Notes under the pieces: generated by a model | What the model saw: only the letters and a program-made list of their open reading frames with translations | Database searches by the model: none | What the model was told of the DNA's origin: nothing | Part shown: positions 54,742 through 64,000 of the stretch, piece by piece | Position numbering within the stretch: position 1 is the first letter of the stretch | Layout of the letters: each line of letters starts with the position of its first letter | Assembly (NCBI GenBank): GCA_903824665.1 | Contig: CAIJXT010000024.1 | Span: 276,817-340,816, forward strand | Source: an uncultured Bacteroidota bacterium | Lineage (GTDB): Bacteria; Bacteroidota; Bacteroidia; Chitinophagales; Chitinophagaceae | DNA: 64,000 nucleotides | Direction of reading: 5' to 3' | Translations under genes and position numbers: made by a program

Positions 54742-56373
54742 TCATTTTTTGATCTTATAACCTACTGATAGCCGGAAACAGATTGCAGACAGCGGAGCGT
54801 TTACATTGAAACCGTTCCTCATGTCTGATGGTGCAGGGTTTTTCTGGACAAGCGCATCGAGCATCCATCGTTCGCTGTATTCATAGGAGAATCCCAGCAT
54901 TGCGCCCATACGAAGACGGCTTTCGCGATCTGAAGGGTATAAGGGGCCGTTGTAATCAGAAAAATTATTGCCGTTGTACGAAATTATCTCATTGAGCGGA
55001 GGTGCTACCGGTGCAGTTGTTGCTGTAATCAAAGTGTCAACTGATTTAAGTATACCCGATTTGGTATAAGTATGTTCGGTAACACCCTGCAACTTGCTGT
55101 ATACTACATTTACCCCCGCATATACTGATGCTTTGGTGGTGAGTTTGTATCTGAATAATACAGGCAATTCGAACTCCATGTATGTTCCGCCGGTTTTGTT
55201 TGTTTTCACGATGCTGTCGTGGGACTGACTGTACCTGAATTTGGTATTGTAGTAGGTGACAATAGAGCTGCCCTCTACCTTGATGGTAGTATAGCTATTT
55301 TGTACGTTGACCGAACCATCATTATTTGTTCTGTAGTAAGATTTGGGGTCTTCAATGATGCGCTCAGGTGCGTTTGCAAATTTGGCAGCGGGCTGTATCA
55401 TCAATGCCGTTTTTGGAGAAAGGTTGTACTGCAGGTAAGCTGCAGCGACATACTTAGTACCAGCAACGTTGGTAAAACCTCTTTCATAGCCACCTTTAAC
55501 ACCCGCATCCCATCTGTTGAAATCGGGTTTTGACTTTTTGACAACATCAGCCTTGTTTTCTGCAGTGCTGCTTTTGACATTCGGATTGGCTAATAATGAG
55601 CTACTCTTTCTGGCGATGACACTGCCAGGAACCAGTGCTGGTTGCAAAGGCTGAGCCGGTTCGGAATCGGCTGTACCGAAATTGCCAACCTGTTTCCCGG
55701 TGGAGCTATTGTAAACATTGCTATTGGGTACAGTGGCTTCCGACGCGATACGGGCGTCATTCTGGACCTGTGTCTGCTGCGCCCTATGTGCGGGAATGGA
55801 TTTCCTGACATTGTTTTGTTTGTTGCGGTGACGGGCAGCGCCCGATGCACGATTTGAAGCGGGCAGCATTTGTTCACTGGCACTTTCCGCCGCTCCTGTT
55901 TTGGCAGAAGGGTTGCCTTTGCTGGCTGGTACTGTTGCACCGACCGGCTGCACAGACGCTGCAGCTACAGGATCAGATGCTGCGTTTGCAGGATTTGAAG
56001 TTGCTCCAGCTGCCGTTGTTGCTGCATCATTTCCGGAAACCGCTACCTGACTGGAAGACGTTTCTGTACCAATGGTACCGGTATTCGAGGTTGATTTGCC
56101 AGATGCCGGTGCCTGCTGAGACTGCGCCACTGAAGCTGCGGGAGCCCCGGACTTATCAGTATACTTCAACAAAAGCGATATGCCGAGCACACCAATAAGT
56201 GATACCATACCTACATGGCCCAACCACCTGAATGGTGAAGTGGGAACAGCCTGTGGCACAAGCGTTTCTAACTTTGTATCCATATCCTGCCAGGAACCGG
56301 CAGGCGGAACTTCGGAGTAGTCTCCAAGTTTTTTCCGGAAAAAGTCATCGATGTGTGTGTTATTCTTTTTCAC
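54742..56373 (-). CDS. Anti-sigma-like/outer-membrane beta-barrel fusion protein
   Basis: Protein of 543 aa encoded 2 nt after an ECF sigma factor gene. The N-terminal 48 residues are cytoplasmic in character (DDFFRKKLGDYSEVPPAGSWQDMDTKL), a pattern found at the head of Bacteroidota sigma-linked membrane proteins. One membrane helix follows at about 52-70 (GMVSLIGVLGISLLLKY). Residues about 72-280 are a low-complexity Ala/Ser/Gln/Asn linker. From about 285 to the end there are strands typical of a PorT-like outer-membrane barrel (WDAGVKGGYERGFTNV, AAYLQYNLSPKTALMIQP, FELPVLFRYKL, GAMLGFSYEYSERW, CFRLSVGYKIKK). An inner-membrane helix and an outer-membrane barrel in one chain imply an envelope-spanning protein that could sense the outer membrane for the sigma factor. 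Architecture is seen; the sensing role is inferred. Confidence 0.78.
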   Translation of the reverse strand: MKKNNTHIDDFFRKKLGDYSEVPPAGSWQDMDTKLETLVPQAVPTSPFRWLGHVGMVSLIGVLGISLLLKYTDKSGAPAASVAQSQQAPASGKSTSNTGTIGTETSSSQVAVSGNDAATTAAGATSNPANAASDPVAAASVQPVGATVPASKGNPSAKTGAAESASEQMLPASNRASGAARHRNKQNNVRKSIPAHRAQQTQVQNDARIASEATVPNSNVYNSSTGKQVGNFGTADSEPAQPLQPALVPGSVIARKSSSLLANPNVKSSTAENKADVVKKSKPDFNRWDAGVKGGYERGFTNVAGTKYVAAAYLQYNLSPKTALMIQPAAKFANAPERIIEDPKSYYRTNNDGSVNVQNSYTTIKVEGSSIVTYYNTKFRYSQSHDSIVKTNKTGGTYMEFELPVLFRYKLTTKASVYAGVNVVYSKLQGVTEHTYTKSGILKSVDTLITATTAPVAPPLNEIISYNGNNFSDYNGPLYPSDRESRLRMGAMLGFSYEYSERWMLDALVQKNPAPSDMRNGFNVNAPLSAICFRLSVGYKIKK

Positions 56374-56375
56374 TA

Positions 56376-56972
56376 CTATTTATTTATCAGTGCATTTATC
56401 TTTTCCTTGAGCCGTCGCCGGGCATCATTAAGGTGCCAACGACAGTTATTCTGTTGCATATTGAGTATTTTCGAAATCTCTTTGTGAGAGTAATTCTCAA
56501 AAACGAAGAGATTAAAAACATTTCTTTGTGCTTCGGGCAGCGTTTCAATAATCGCGAGCAGCTCTTTATGGGAAAGATTTTCCACAGGAACGCTGTTGAT
56601 GTAGGCATCTTCAGGTTGTACTTCGCGAGTCATCCGGTCTTCCTTCATATTCTTACGGAGGTAATCGCTAACCGTGTGAATCACTATTCTTCGAATCCAC
56701 CCTTCGAAAGCCCCCTGAAACGAATACTGGTGTAAATCCCTGAAAATCTTAAAAAAAGCATCATTCAAAATCTCCCTAGCAGCGCCTTCATTGTTGTGTA
56801 TGTACTTTCTGATAATACCATAAGCCGCAGGCGAATACTGTTCGTATAGTTTTTTCTGCGATGTTCTTGATAGAGCAATGCAATCCCTTATCAGAATTTT
56901 GAGCTCATCATGCGCCGATAAGCCTGGTTCTGAAGTAGGAAAATGACCGCTCACATTTATTGCTTTTGCCAA
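56376..56972 (-). CDS. ECF-type RNA polymerase sigma factor
   Basis: Sigma-70 family protein of 198 aa. Region 2 is at about 38-105 (LYEQYSPAAYGIIRKYI, REILNDAFFKIFRDLHQY, FEGWIRRIVIHTVSDYLRK) and region 4 at about 135-195 (IETLPEAQRNVFNLFVFENYSHKEISKIL, then NNCRWHLNDARRRLKEKI). Regions 1 and 3 are absent, as in extracytoplasmic-function sigmas. The next gene begins 2 nt after the stop and encodes the anti-sigma/barrel fusion, so they form a sigma/partner operon. Targets are unknown; genes with non-TAnnTTTG promoters would be candidates. Confidence 0.95.
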   Translation of the reverse strand: MAKAINVSGHFPTSEPGLSAHDELKILIRDCIALSRTSQKKLYEQYSPAAYGIIRKYIHNNEGAAREILNDAFFKIFRDLHQYSFQGAFEGWIRRIVIHTVSDYLRKNMKEDRMTREVQPEDAYINSVPVENLSHKELLAIIETLPEAQRNVFNLFVFENYSHKEISKILNMQQNNCRWHLNDARRRLKEKINALINK

Positions 56973-57354
56973 CGCTACCGATAGATTTATTAGTGAAATT
57001 GCAAAAAAACCTCACTAAACCAGCCCAAATAATAAACTCCGTATTATAAACTGCCAGTTGCCTACTATAAATATAGGCGTGAGACTGATAAAAAATGTTA
57101 GTAACGGGTTGAAAATACAAATGATACCCAAACAAATAGAGCAAAATGCATACCATGTATTGTTAAAATAGAAAATTTGATTGTTGGGAATGAGCCAGGA
57201 TGAAAAAATTTCATAAACCAAACGCTAATTGCGACATAACCTGCTGGTTTACAACCGGCCTTGCAAATGAGAAATTAACAAATGAAATTTTGTCGAAATT
57301 GATAGAAATAAATTGAGGAAAAATATAACTTTAAACCGCGATCAACAACTGTGT
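56973..57354. other. Divergent gap between the ECF sigma and TPR kinase genes
   Basis: A 382-bp AT-rich gap. TAACTTTA at 57326-57333 is a near match to the -7 element, 21 nt before the kinase start. On the minus side a TTTTTTTGC tract precedes the sigma gene. No gene or strong hairpin seen. Confidence 0.5.
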
Positions 57355-59499
57355 ATGAGCTATCCCTGTATTCGTTTCTGTGCGTTTCTAAAGTGTGTAT
57401 TGATTTTGAATTTATTGGTGCCTATAAGTGCCAGTGCCCGTAAGCCGAACCTGGATAGTCTGGTACAGGTGCTGGCAAACAGAAAAAATGAGGATACGGT
57501 AAAAGTAAGGCTGTATGCAGCGACAGCTATAGCCTACCGATGGAAAGATGTGGACTCGGTAAAAACGATTGCCGACAAAGGGATAGCGCTGGCCGAACGC
57601 CTGCACTTTGATAAGGGGCTAGTTGAGTGTCTTATAAATAAAACGATTGGCAACCTGATGTCTATGGAGCTGGATGACGCCATGGCCAATTGTGAGCGTT
57701 CAATAAGCATACTGGCAAAGACAAATGACACTGTTGCCATGGCAAACCCCTACTTCTTTATTGCAGCCATTTACTACCAGCAATCAAAATTTGACAAAGC
57801 CATTGAATACTATCTGAAAACCGTAAGGATAGAGCGCAACACGACTAACTATGATAGGCTGGGATCGTCTCTTGACAATATAGGCGTAGCATATGGGGCG
57901 ATCGGCAATTTCAGTGAGTCGCTGAAATACTATCTGGAGGCACTAAAGGTGCGTGAAAAACAGGGGCACGAGGATGGAAAAGCAACCAGTCTGGCAAACA
58001 TAGGGCGGGTATACGCTAGTCTGGGTAACAACAAGAAAGCAACGGAGTACATAAAAAGGAGTCTGAGCGCGCAGGATAAAATGAGTCCGGAATCGTTGTT
58101 ACTAACTCTGGAGAATGCGGGCAGTGTGTATCTGACGGTTGCTGATACGATGGGAGCGATAGATGCGTTTGAACGGGCAATACAATTGGCTGATTCTATT
58201 CATCTGGTGGGGATGATCAACCGAATACTGGTAAACACGGCAGAAGTATATTCCGCGATTGGGAATTTTGAAAAAGCACATGAACTATACAAACGATGCC
58301 TTGCCAATACGAGTATGCCTAACAGCCCTGCGGTAGATGCAATGATACACTGGGGGTTGGGTCGCATATACGCCGACAAGAAGCAAACGAAAATGGCGAT
58401 CAAGGAACTGGAAACGGCGGTAACGATGTTTGTAGAGAACGATATGAAGGACCAGTTGACGGAAGCACTGAAACAACTGGGGGGTGCCTACTACGACGCT
58501 CATGACTATGCCAAGGCATATGACGCTATGGTGCGCCATGACGCGTACAAAGACACCATACTAAGTGAAGCAACAAAACAAAAAGCACAGGAACTGCAGT
58601 ATGAATATGACCTGCAGAAAAAACAGACCGAGATAGAATTACTTGCCAAGGACAATACGATAGCCCAAAGCCGCGCGGAGAAACAAAATGCGATCTCGCT
58701 GGGGCTAGTATCCGGACTGGTATTACTGGTTGTGATTGTGGCAACTATGTATCGCAGTAAGCAGCGGGAAAAGGCAACAACTGCCCTGATAGTAAATCAG
58801 GCGGCCAACCTGACCGAACTGAACAGTTATAAAGACAAGATTTTCTCTGTACTGGCACACGACCTTCGCGGGCCAATAAGTGCGCTAGCTACATGTGTAG
58901 GTATGCTGGATGATAAAGTAATCACTCCGGCCGAATTCAGCGAATTGAAACCCATGCTGGATCAACAGCTTTCATCTGTGACATTACTGCTGGACAACCT
59001 GCTGAAATGGTCTGTAAACCACATCAAAGCTGGCAAGTCGGTGAGGAAGGAAATAATAGACGTACAGAACCTGACGACCCAGAACCTGCGACTGATGCAC
59101 CAGATAGTGACAGAAAAAGGAATAACAATCCGCAATGAAGTGGCACCCGGGGTTATGGCTACCGGTGATCAGGGCAATATTGACATTATCATCAGGAATT
59201 TGTTGTCGAATGCATTTAAGTTTACCCATGCCGGCGGTACAGTGACCATATCGGCGGATGTTTCTGGTGGGTTAGCTAAAATATCTGTTACTGATGATGG
59301 CGTGGGGATGACGGAAGAACAAATGAAAAAACTGTTTACGGCCGCACCAGACAACAGTTCTGTAGGCACTGGCGGTGAGCGCGGCATAGGGCTGGGACTA
59401 CTGATGTGCTATGAATTTGCCAAAGCAAATAACGGAGATATAAAAGTGAGCAGCAGCCCCGGCAAAGGCAGTACCTTTACGCTGGTATTGCCGGCATAG
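57355..59499 (+). CDS. TPR-repeat sensor histidine kinase
   Basis: Sensor kinase of 714 aa. A signal or membrane segment (FLKCVLILNLLVPISASA) leads into a periplasmic region of about eight tetratricopeptide repeats (residues about 45-400; DKAIEYYLKTVRIER, ESLKYYLEALKVREKQG, KKATEYIKRSLSAQD). A membrane helix lies at about 446-466 (LGLVSGLVLLVVIVATMY), followed by a HisKA-type helix with the phospho-acceptor His502 in FSVLAHDLRGPIS. The ATPase domain has the N box NLLSNAFKF, G1 DDGVGM and G2 GIGLGLLM (about 600-714). It has no fused receiver and no adjacent response regulator, so its partner must be encoded elsewhere. Start ATG 57355 is used; a TTG 14 codons upstream keeps the frame open. Confidence 0.93.
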   Translation: MSYPCIRFCAFLKCVLILNLLVPISASARKPNLDSLVQVLANRKNEDTVKVRLYAATAIAYRWKDVDSVKTIADKGIALAERLHFDKGLVECLINKTIGNLMSMELDDAMANCERSISILAKTNDTVAMANPYFFIAAIYYQQSKFDKAIEYYLKTVRIERNTTNYDRLGSSLDNIGVAYGAIGNFSESLKYYLEALKVREKQGHEDGKATSLANIGRVYASLGNNKKATEYIKRSLSAQDKMSPESLLLTLENAGSVYLTVADTMGAIDAFERAIQLADSIHLVGMINRILVNTAEVYSAIGNFEKAHELYKRCLANTSMPNSPAVDAMIHWGLGRIYADKKQTKMAIKELETAVTMFVENDMKDQLTEALKQLGGAYYDAHDYAKAYDAMVRHDAYKDTILSEATKQKAQELQYEYDLQKKQTEIELLAKDNTIAQSRAEKQNAISLGLVSGLVLLVVIVATMYRSKQREKATTALIVNQAANLTELNSYKDKIFSVLAHDLRGPISALATCVGMLDDKVITPAEFSELKPMLDQQLSSVTLLLDNLLKWSVNHIKAGKSVRKEIIDVQNLTTQNLRLMHQIVTEKGITIRNEVAPGVMATGDQGNIDIIIRNLLSNAFKFTHAGGTVTISADVSGGLAKISVTDDGVGMTEEQMKKLFTAAPDNSSVGTGGERGIGLGLLMCYEFAKANNGDIKVSSSPGKGSTFTLVLPA

Positions 59500-59539
59500 C
59501 GGCAAAACTATGTGGATCAATACCCTATAATGCCGTGTG

Positions 59540-61809
59540 CTAAAAGCGATGGACAATATTGTAGAGCGCACCACCTTTTACTACCTGGGAATCAATGCTC
59601 ACCGTCATGCGCTCCATTGCCAAGCCGGAAATAGCCCAACCCAATGGCAATGGAATTTTTGCGGTAATTGGTTTCTGTCCGGTTTTCTTGTTGGACGATG
59701 AAGCCGGCACCCTCACTACTCTGGGTCTGATAAGAAAATACTTGCCGATAAGACTGTCTGTGCTTGTGTTATCAAACAAACAAGTGTTGATATCATCGGC
59801 CTTGCGTGTGTTGCCACTCACACCGACATTTACGGCTGCAGCCACAGGAGCCATAAGCTGTGCCATGGTTGTTGCCTTCTTCTGCGCGGTGGAGTCTTCT
59901 GGTTCATAGGTGTTTCTGAGGGATACGACATAAACTTTGAAACGACCGCGATAAAGGGTATCGTCGTTGATAATGCGCTGCAAAACCCTGTAAATCTGCA
60001 GCGCTGTTTCGGCCCCTGAGTTTTCAACGACACCCCATCGAGAAAATAGTGCTCATCTTTGATGCGACCCGCCGGGCTAAGGAACGGAAACCGGGCACTG
60101 AGAAAGGCGGCAGTGCTGAGCTTGAGTGTGTATGATGGTGCCAACTTAGCGCCTACGATGGTGCTACCCGGAAAATCGGTACTGTCGAGCACTATGGGCG
60201 CATAAATACCCTTTCTGCCAAATCTTACATCTGTGGTATTTGAAAAAAGCAAGGGAACAGTAGTGCCGTCGTTGTCCCAAATTTCAGTAACCGGCATAGC
60301 ATAACCAGACCAACCAAAACCGGTACTGTATTGATGCTCCCACAAACGCTCCTGGACTGTGGAGCGATCGCCGAAACGAGCAATGCCCCAACAGGAATAC
60401 CAAATGTCGTTGCCGATAAGGCCTGTTAGAACAGGCGTAAGGAAATCGCTGCAATAAAACCTGGTGAAAGTGCTGGTAGGCAGTGGTGTGTCTGTAAATA
60501 CCCTGTTGGCGCACATTACAGACAGACCAACAGTGCCACCGGAGGCACCGGAATAAGCGAGCACGTGGTCCTGAAAAAGCTCTTTGTTTTTTTGATACTG
60601 CAGGCTATCGAGCCGGTTGATACACAGGCTGGCCCATGCCGCAGCCCGGATACCGCCTCCGTAACTATTGACTATGTAAATGGGGTATTTGCTCTGTGTA
60701 GAAGGCTCCATCCTGTCATTGAGCCAGTCTTTAATGTACGTGTCCAGATCTCTGGCAGGTGGTGTGCCCGGTGTCCGGTTTTGAACAGTGGTGATATCAT
60801 GGAAATTATTTGGCGCCCAAAAGGTGATGGAAGTCATCAACAAGATCAGCAACAGCGAAAAATTGATCGTATGGACCTTGCCGGCAACTGTAAGTATTGT
60901 GAACAGAATATAGTAGAAGATGATACCCGACAAGACAACAGCCAATGTAAGGAAGCGGCTATCGGGAACCTGGTAAAAGAACATATTGGCTACGCAATAG
61001 AACAGGAACAACAATACTGGCAGGATGGTGCAGGTCCAGATTAGCGGTGTGATAAAGGTATCGTTGAGTAAAAAAAGGGTTTTACCAACGGCTATGCGGT
61101 TTGAGGTGATGAGTGCAAATAGCAGACCATAACCAAGCAATCCCCAAAAGAGGTAGATGATATCCTGCGGGCCTGACTGATTGAACGGCCAAAGCAGGAA
61201 AGGAACAAGTAGCAAGGTAATGCATGAAAACCAATAGAGTTTTCTAAACCGATTAAAAAATGCGATAAAGAAATTGGCTGAAAAAAGTAACTGGATAAGG
61301 AGTGTAGCAATGAACAGCAAGGCAACCGGAGTGATGTTACTGAGGGTATAGATACCAAAAATGTCGCGAACTCTGAGCATACCGAATGCCGGTATGAAGA
61401 ATGTGAGCACGCCCAGCAAACGAGGTACGTCGATCTTACCTCTGTTTGCATTCCGCACTGCCTCGTCGTAATTAAAAGGGAGGCGAAAAAGATCTGTGAA
61501 ACGCTGGTTTCCCCATTCGTGATTGGTGAAAAATTTAGGGAAATGCCAGTTCATCATTGCCAGAATAGTAATGACGATGTACATGGCAACAGGACCAAAA
61601 TGAAAGTCGTTGATCACCAGCAACAGATCCTGGCCCTGATCTGATACCCAAATAAAAAAGAATAGTGCTGCCAGTGAAATGATCGTGAGCGGACTTACAG
61701 TAAAAATGCCCAGCACATTGCGGACAACCTTTGTACAGCCAACTAACAGCCGGATGAAAAAATTGGGCTGTTTTGTGGATTGAAACAATTCGCCTTGTTG
61801 TGATCTCAT
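59540..61809 (-). pseudogene. Patatin-like membrane phospholipase, frameshifted at 60033-60036
   Basis: Membrane protein with a patatin-like lipid hydrolase domain. The first 340 residues hold about eight hydrophobic helices. The catalytic domain has the oxyanion motif GGGIR (384-388), the nucleophile GASGG (Ser423) and the Asp motif DG (Asp591). Immediately after Asp591 the frame breaks: the CCCC run at 60033-60036 (GGGG in the message) is one base short. The open frame then runs on as an unrelated Arg-rich tail to 59830 (659 aa total). Adding one G restores DGGVVENSG and continues without interruption to the stop at 59540, giving 756 aa. The downstream frame (59540-59983) carries no start of its own and is the true C-terminus. 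It is either a recent mutation or a base-call error in a homopolymer; the rest of the gene is intact. Confidence 0.85.
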
Positions 61810-62109
61810 ACTCTGAGTGTTTTGAAAATTGGGAAAAAACGTATAGCGATACCAGTCTGTATAAGAGTCTTATGACAATTGCAAATAAACTTCCTTATCA
61901 ACTATGATACAACGGGAAAAACACCCTTTCTATTCAAATGTGTCGCTATTAGTGTGAATAGCAAGCTGATGCATCCGGACTTGGGTAGTAGTGGGCAGCA
62001 TATGGAAAACAAAAGGGGTATTCTATAGCTATTGCGGGAATAACTTACCTTTGCCGTCTTTTAGCTGAAAGAAAACTTTTCTCTTCTTTGAGCGCCATCA
62101 TCTACAATA
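61810..62109. other. Divergent gap between the patatin-like gene and prfC
   Basis: Three hundred bases of AT-rich sequence containing the prfC -7 element at 62046-62053. No gene, tRNA or hairpin of note. Confidence 0.5.
62046..62053 (+). promoter_or_regulatory. -7 element (TACCTTTG) for prfC
   Basis: TACCTTTG followed by C, ending 56 nt before ATG 62110. Confidence 0.55.
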
Positions 62110-63702
62110 ATGAACGAAAAGGAAATTGCAAAAAGGCGAACATTTGCCATTATATCGCACCCGGATGCGGGTAAGACTACACTGACTGAAAAACTACTTC
62201 TTTTTGGTGGTGCGATACAGGTTGCGGGTGCAGTAAAAAGCAACAAGATAAAAAAACATGCCACCAGCGACTTTATGGAAATAGAGCGCCAAAGGGGTAT
62301 ATCGGTTGCTACATCGGTAATGAGCTTTCAATATAATGATACACTCATTAATCTGCTGGATACACCTGGTCACAAAGACTTTGCCGAAGACACCTACCGA
62401 ACGCTAACAGCTGTGGATAGTGTGATACTGGTAATAGACAGCGTAAATGGTGTGGAAGACCAGACCAGGAAACTGGTAGAGGTATGCCGTATGCGGGATA
62501 CACCAATAATTGTCTTCGTAAACAAGCTGGACCGGGACGGCAAGTATCCGCACGACCTGATGGATGAGGTAGAAAAAGAACTGAAACTATCGTTGCATCC
62601 GCTGTCGTGGCCAATCAATATGGGTAAGGAATTCAAGGGAGTATATAACCTGCATAACAGCAGCCTGAATATTTTTACGCCCAACCAAAAATCGACGGAA
62701 GAGAACACTGTACCGATACATGATATCAACGATAAGCTACTGGATAATAAAATTGGCGAACGTGATGCTGCACAACTGCGTGAAGATGTAGAGCTGTTGC
62801 AGGGTGTATATGGCGAACTGGATATAGACAGCTACCTGAAGGGTAAGATTTCGCCAGTATTCTTTGGTAGCGCTGTGAATAATTTTGGTGTTAAAGAACT
62901 GCTTGATACATTTATTACGATAGCACCGCATCCACAGGGCAGGAATACCGATAAACGATATGTAGCACCTGAAGAGGAGAAATTCACCGGGTTCATATTC
63001 AAGATTCATGCGAATCTGGATCCAAGGCACCGTGATCGTATCGCTTTTCTGAGGGTATGTTCTGGCCGATTTGCACGAAATACATTCTACAAACATACAC
63101 GATTGGCCAAGGATGTGCGTTTCAGCAATCCCTATTCGTTTATGGCGCGTGAGAAAGATGTTATCGAAGAGGCTTATCCCGGCGATGTTGTGGGCTTATT
63201 TGATACAGGGACTTTCAAGATAGGTGACACGCTGACCGAAGGCGAGATAATGAAGTTTACCGGCATCCCAACTTTCTCTCCAGAGATTTTCAAGGAGCTC
63301 GTTAATAAAGATCCTATGAAGACGAAACAACTGGAGAAAGGTGTACAACAGTTAACCGATGAGGGCGTAGCACAGCTATTCACCCAGCATGGAGGTAACC
63401 GCAAGATCATTGGTTGTGTAGGTGAACTACAGTTTGAGGTAATACAGTATAGATTGCTGCAGGAATATGGTGCTGCGTGTGCATTTATGCCGTTGTCGTT
63501 TTACAAGGCATGCTGGATAACGGGAGATAAGAAAGCAATTGAAGATTTTGCCCGCTTCAAGCAGAGCAATATTATGGAAGACAAGGATGGCAACCTGGTA
63601 TATCTTGCCCAGAGTGAGTGGTTCCTGAATACGGAACGGCAGAACAACCCATCGATAGAATTTCATTTCACATCGGAATTCAAGACAGCGATGTCTAAGT
63701 AG
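62110..63702 (+). CDS. prfC: Peptide chain release factor 3
   Basis: Ribosomal GTPase of 530 aa that removes RF1/RF2 after termination. G-motifs: SHPDAGKTT (G1), the switch region [23 protein letters not shown] (G3), VNKLDRDG (G4). The length and the domain order (GTPase, then two beta-barrels, then a C-terminal alpha/beta domain ending in [17 protein letters not shown]) match RF3 rather than EF-G. Transcribed alone from a TACCTTTG promoter and closed by a hairpin at 63735-63769. It converges on the rRNA operon entering from the right. Confidence 0.98.
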   Translation: MNEKEIAKRRTFAIISHPDAGKTTLTEKLLLFGGAIQVAGAVKSNKIKKHATSDFMEIERQRGISVATSVMSFQYNDTLINLLDTPGHKDFAEDTYRTLTAVDSVILVIDSVNGVEDQTRKLVEVCRMRDTPIIVFVNKLDRDGKYPHDLMDEVEKELKLSLHPLSWPINMGKEFKGVYNLHNSSLNIFTPNQKSTEENTVPIHDINDKLLDNKIGERDAAQLREDVELLQGVYGELDIDSYLKGKISPVFFGSAVNNFGVKELLDTFITIAPHPQGRNTDKRYVAPEEEKFTGFIFKIHANLDPRHRDRIAFLRVCSGRFARNTFYKHTRLAKDVRFSNPYSFMAREKDVIEEAYPGDVVGLFDTGTFKIGDTLTEGEIMKFTGIPTFSPEIFKELVNKDPMKTKQLEKGVQQLTDEGVAQLFTQHGGNRKIIGCVGELQFEVIQYRLLQEYGAACAFMPLSFYKACWITGDKKAIEDFARFKQSNIMEDKDGNLVYLAQSEWFLNTERQNNPSIEFHFTSEFKTAMSK

Positions 63703-63734
63703 TAACTTCCGATAAGACTATCATCTTTATTTCG

Positions 63735-63769
63735 ACCTGATACCGGTGCAAACTGGTATCAGGTTTTTT
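63735..63769 (+). terminator. Rho-independent terminator after prfC
   Basis: ACCTGATACC pairs perfectly with GGTATCAGGT, followed by TTTTTT. Confidence 0.9.
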
Positions 63770-63863
63770 ATGTCCTTTAAAGTAATAACGTGTCGTTCTG
63801 CTGCAACGAAAGAAACCTTAGCAGGAGGGCTGACATTAAGTTGTGTTTTGGTGTAGGTACATA

Positions 63864-63891
63864 AAAAAAGCCCCGACTAAAGTCAGGGCTT
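63864..63891 (-). terminator. Terminator of the rRNA operon
   Basis: On the minus strand AAGCCCTGAC pairs with GTCGGGGCTT (one G-T pair) and is followed by a T-run, about 10 nt beyond the 5S 3' end. Confidence 0.88.
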
Positions 63892-63902
63892 TTAAAAGAA
63901 TA

Positions 63903-64000
<98 letters not shown>

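Noticed and set aside
59540..59983. Separate small gene downstream of the patatin-like gene
   Set aside because: Its sequence continues the patatin domain exactly after one G is restored; it is the displaced C-terminus.

Overview
The window is a stretch of chromosome from a member of the Bacteroidota, most likely a Chitinophagaceae-like bacterium. Four lines of evidence support this. Four very large secreted proteins end in type IX secretion (T9SS) sorting domains, three of type A and one of gliding-motility type B. At least sixteen genes have the Bacteroidota -7 promoter element TAnnTTTG 17-67 nt upstream of the chosen start. Ribosome binding sites are weak or absent. Family content is also typical: a Bat aerotolerance cluster, an RprY-like regulator, a DUF6438 protein, and an anti-sigma/beta-barrel fusion next to an ECF sigma factor. 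The genus cannot be fixed from the sequence alone.

Layout. 1-2.7 kb (minus): nanoRNase/DHH phosphatase followed by two tandem FKBP-type isomerases, the second cut by the window edge. 2.9-3.3 kb: ndk. 3.5-8.1 kb (minus): a 1536-aa beta-helix plus Ig-like T9SS cargo. 8.5-11.5 kb (minus): DUF58, BatD-like and BatA. 11.9-17.6 kb: mostly minus-strand envelope enzymes (M13 peptidase lipoprotein, SanA-like protein, class-3 lipase, class A beta-lactamase fold) with one plus-strand DUF6265 lipoprotein. 18-24.4 kb (plus): fructose-1,6-bisphosphatase, M16 peptidase, a FabK/nitronate monooxygenase-type flavoprotein, and an 890-aa LamG/type B T9SS cargo. 24.5-28.1 kb: LuxC-type acyl-CoA reductase divergent from a 2[4Fe-4S] ferredoxin, a DUF6438 protein, dprA and a VOC protein. 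28.2-33 kb (minus): O-antigen-ligase-like protein and a 1129-aa pseudo-peptidase/beta-propeller/outer-membrane-barrel protein. 33-38.5 kb: metallo-beta-lactamase-fold hydrolase, L,D-transpeptidase-like protein, OxyR, a small unknown, branched-chain aminotransferase and an AIM24-family protein.

38.6-45.9 kb (minus) is one 2417-aa T9SS adhesin-like protein with 23 Ig-like repeats of about 76 residues. Then come superoxide dismutase, an RprY-like response regulator, an unknown exported protein, ALDH7-type aldehyde dehydrogenase, a small membrane protein, an NHL-propeller T9SS cargo carrying three copies of the same Ig-like repeat, the anti-sigma/beta-barrel fusion with its ECF sigma factor, a TPR histidine kinase, a frameshifted patatin-like membrane phospholipase, prfC and the end of a 5S rRNA gene (minus strand, so an rRNA operon runs in from the right edge).

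The most notable things are the Ig-like repeat family shared by three unrelated cargo scaffolds (23, 7 and 3 copies), the patatin gene broken by one missing G directly after its catalytic Asp codon, the catalytically dead gluzincin/propeller/barrel protein, and the sigma factor paired with an inner-membrane/outer-membrane fusion. I found no CRISPR array, transposase, prophage or tRNA. Most of the window looks like stable core chromosome rather than a mobile island.
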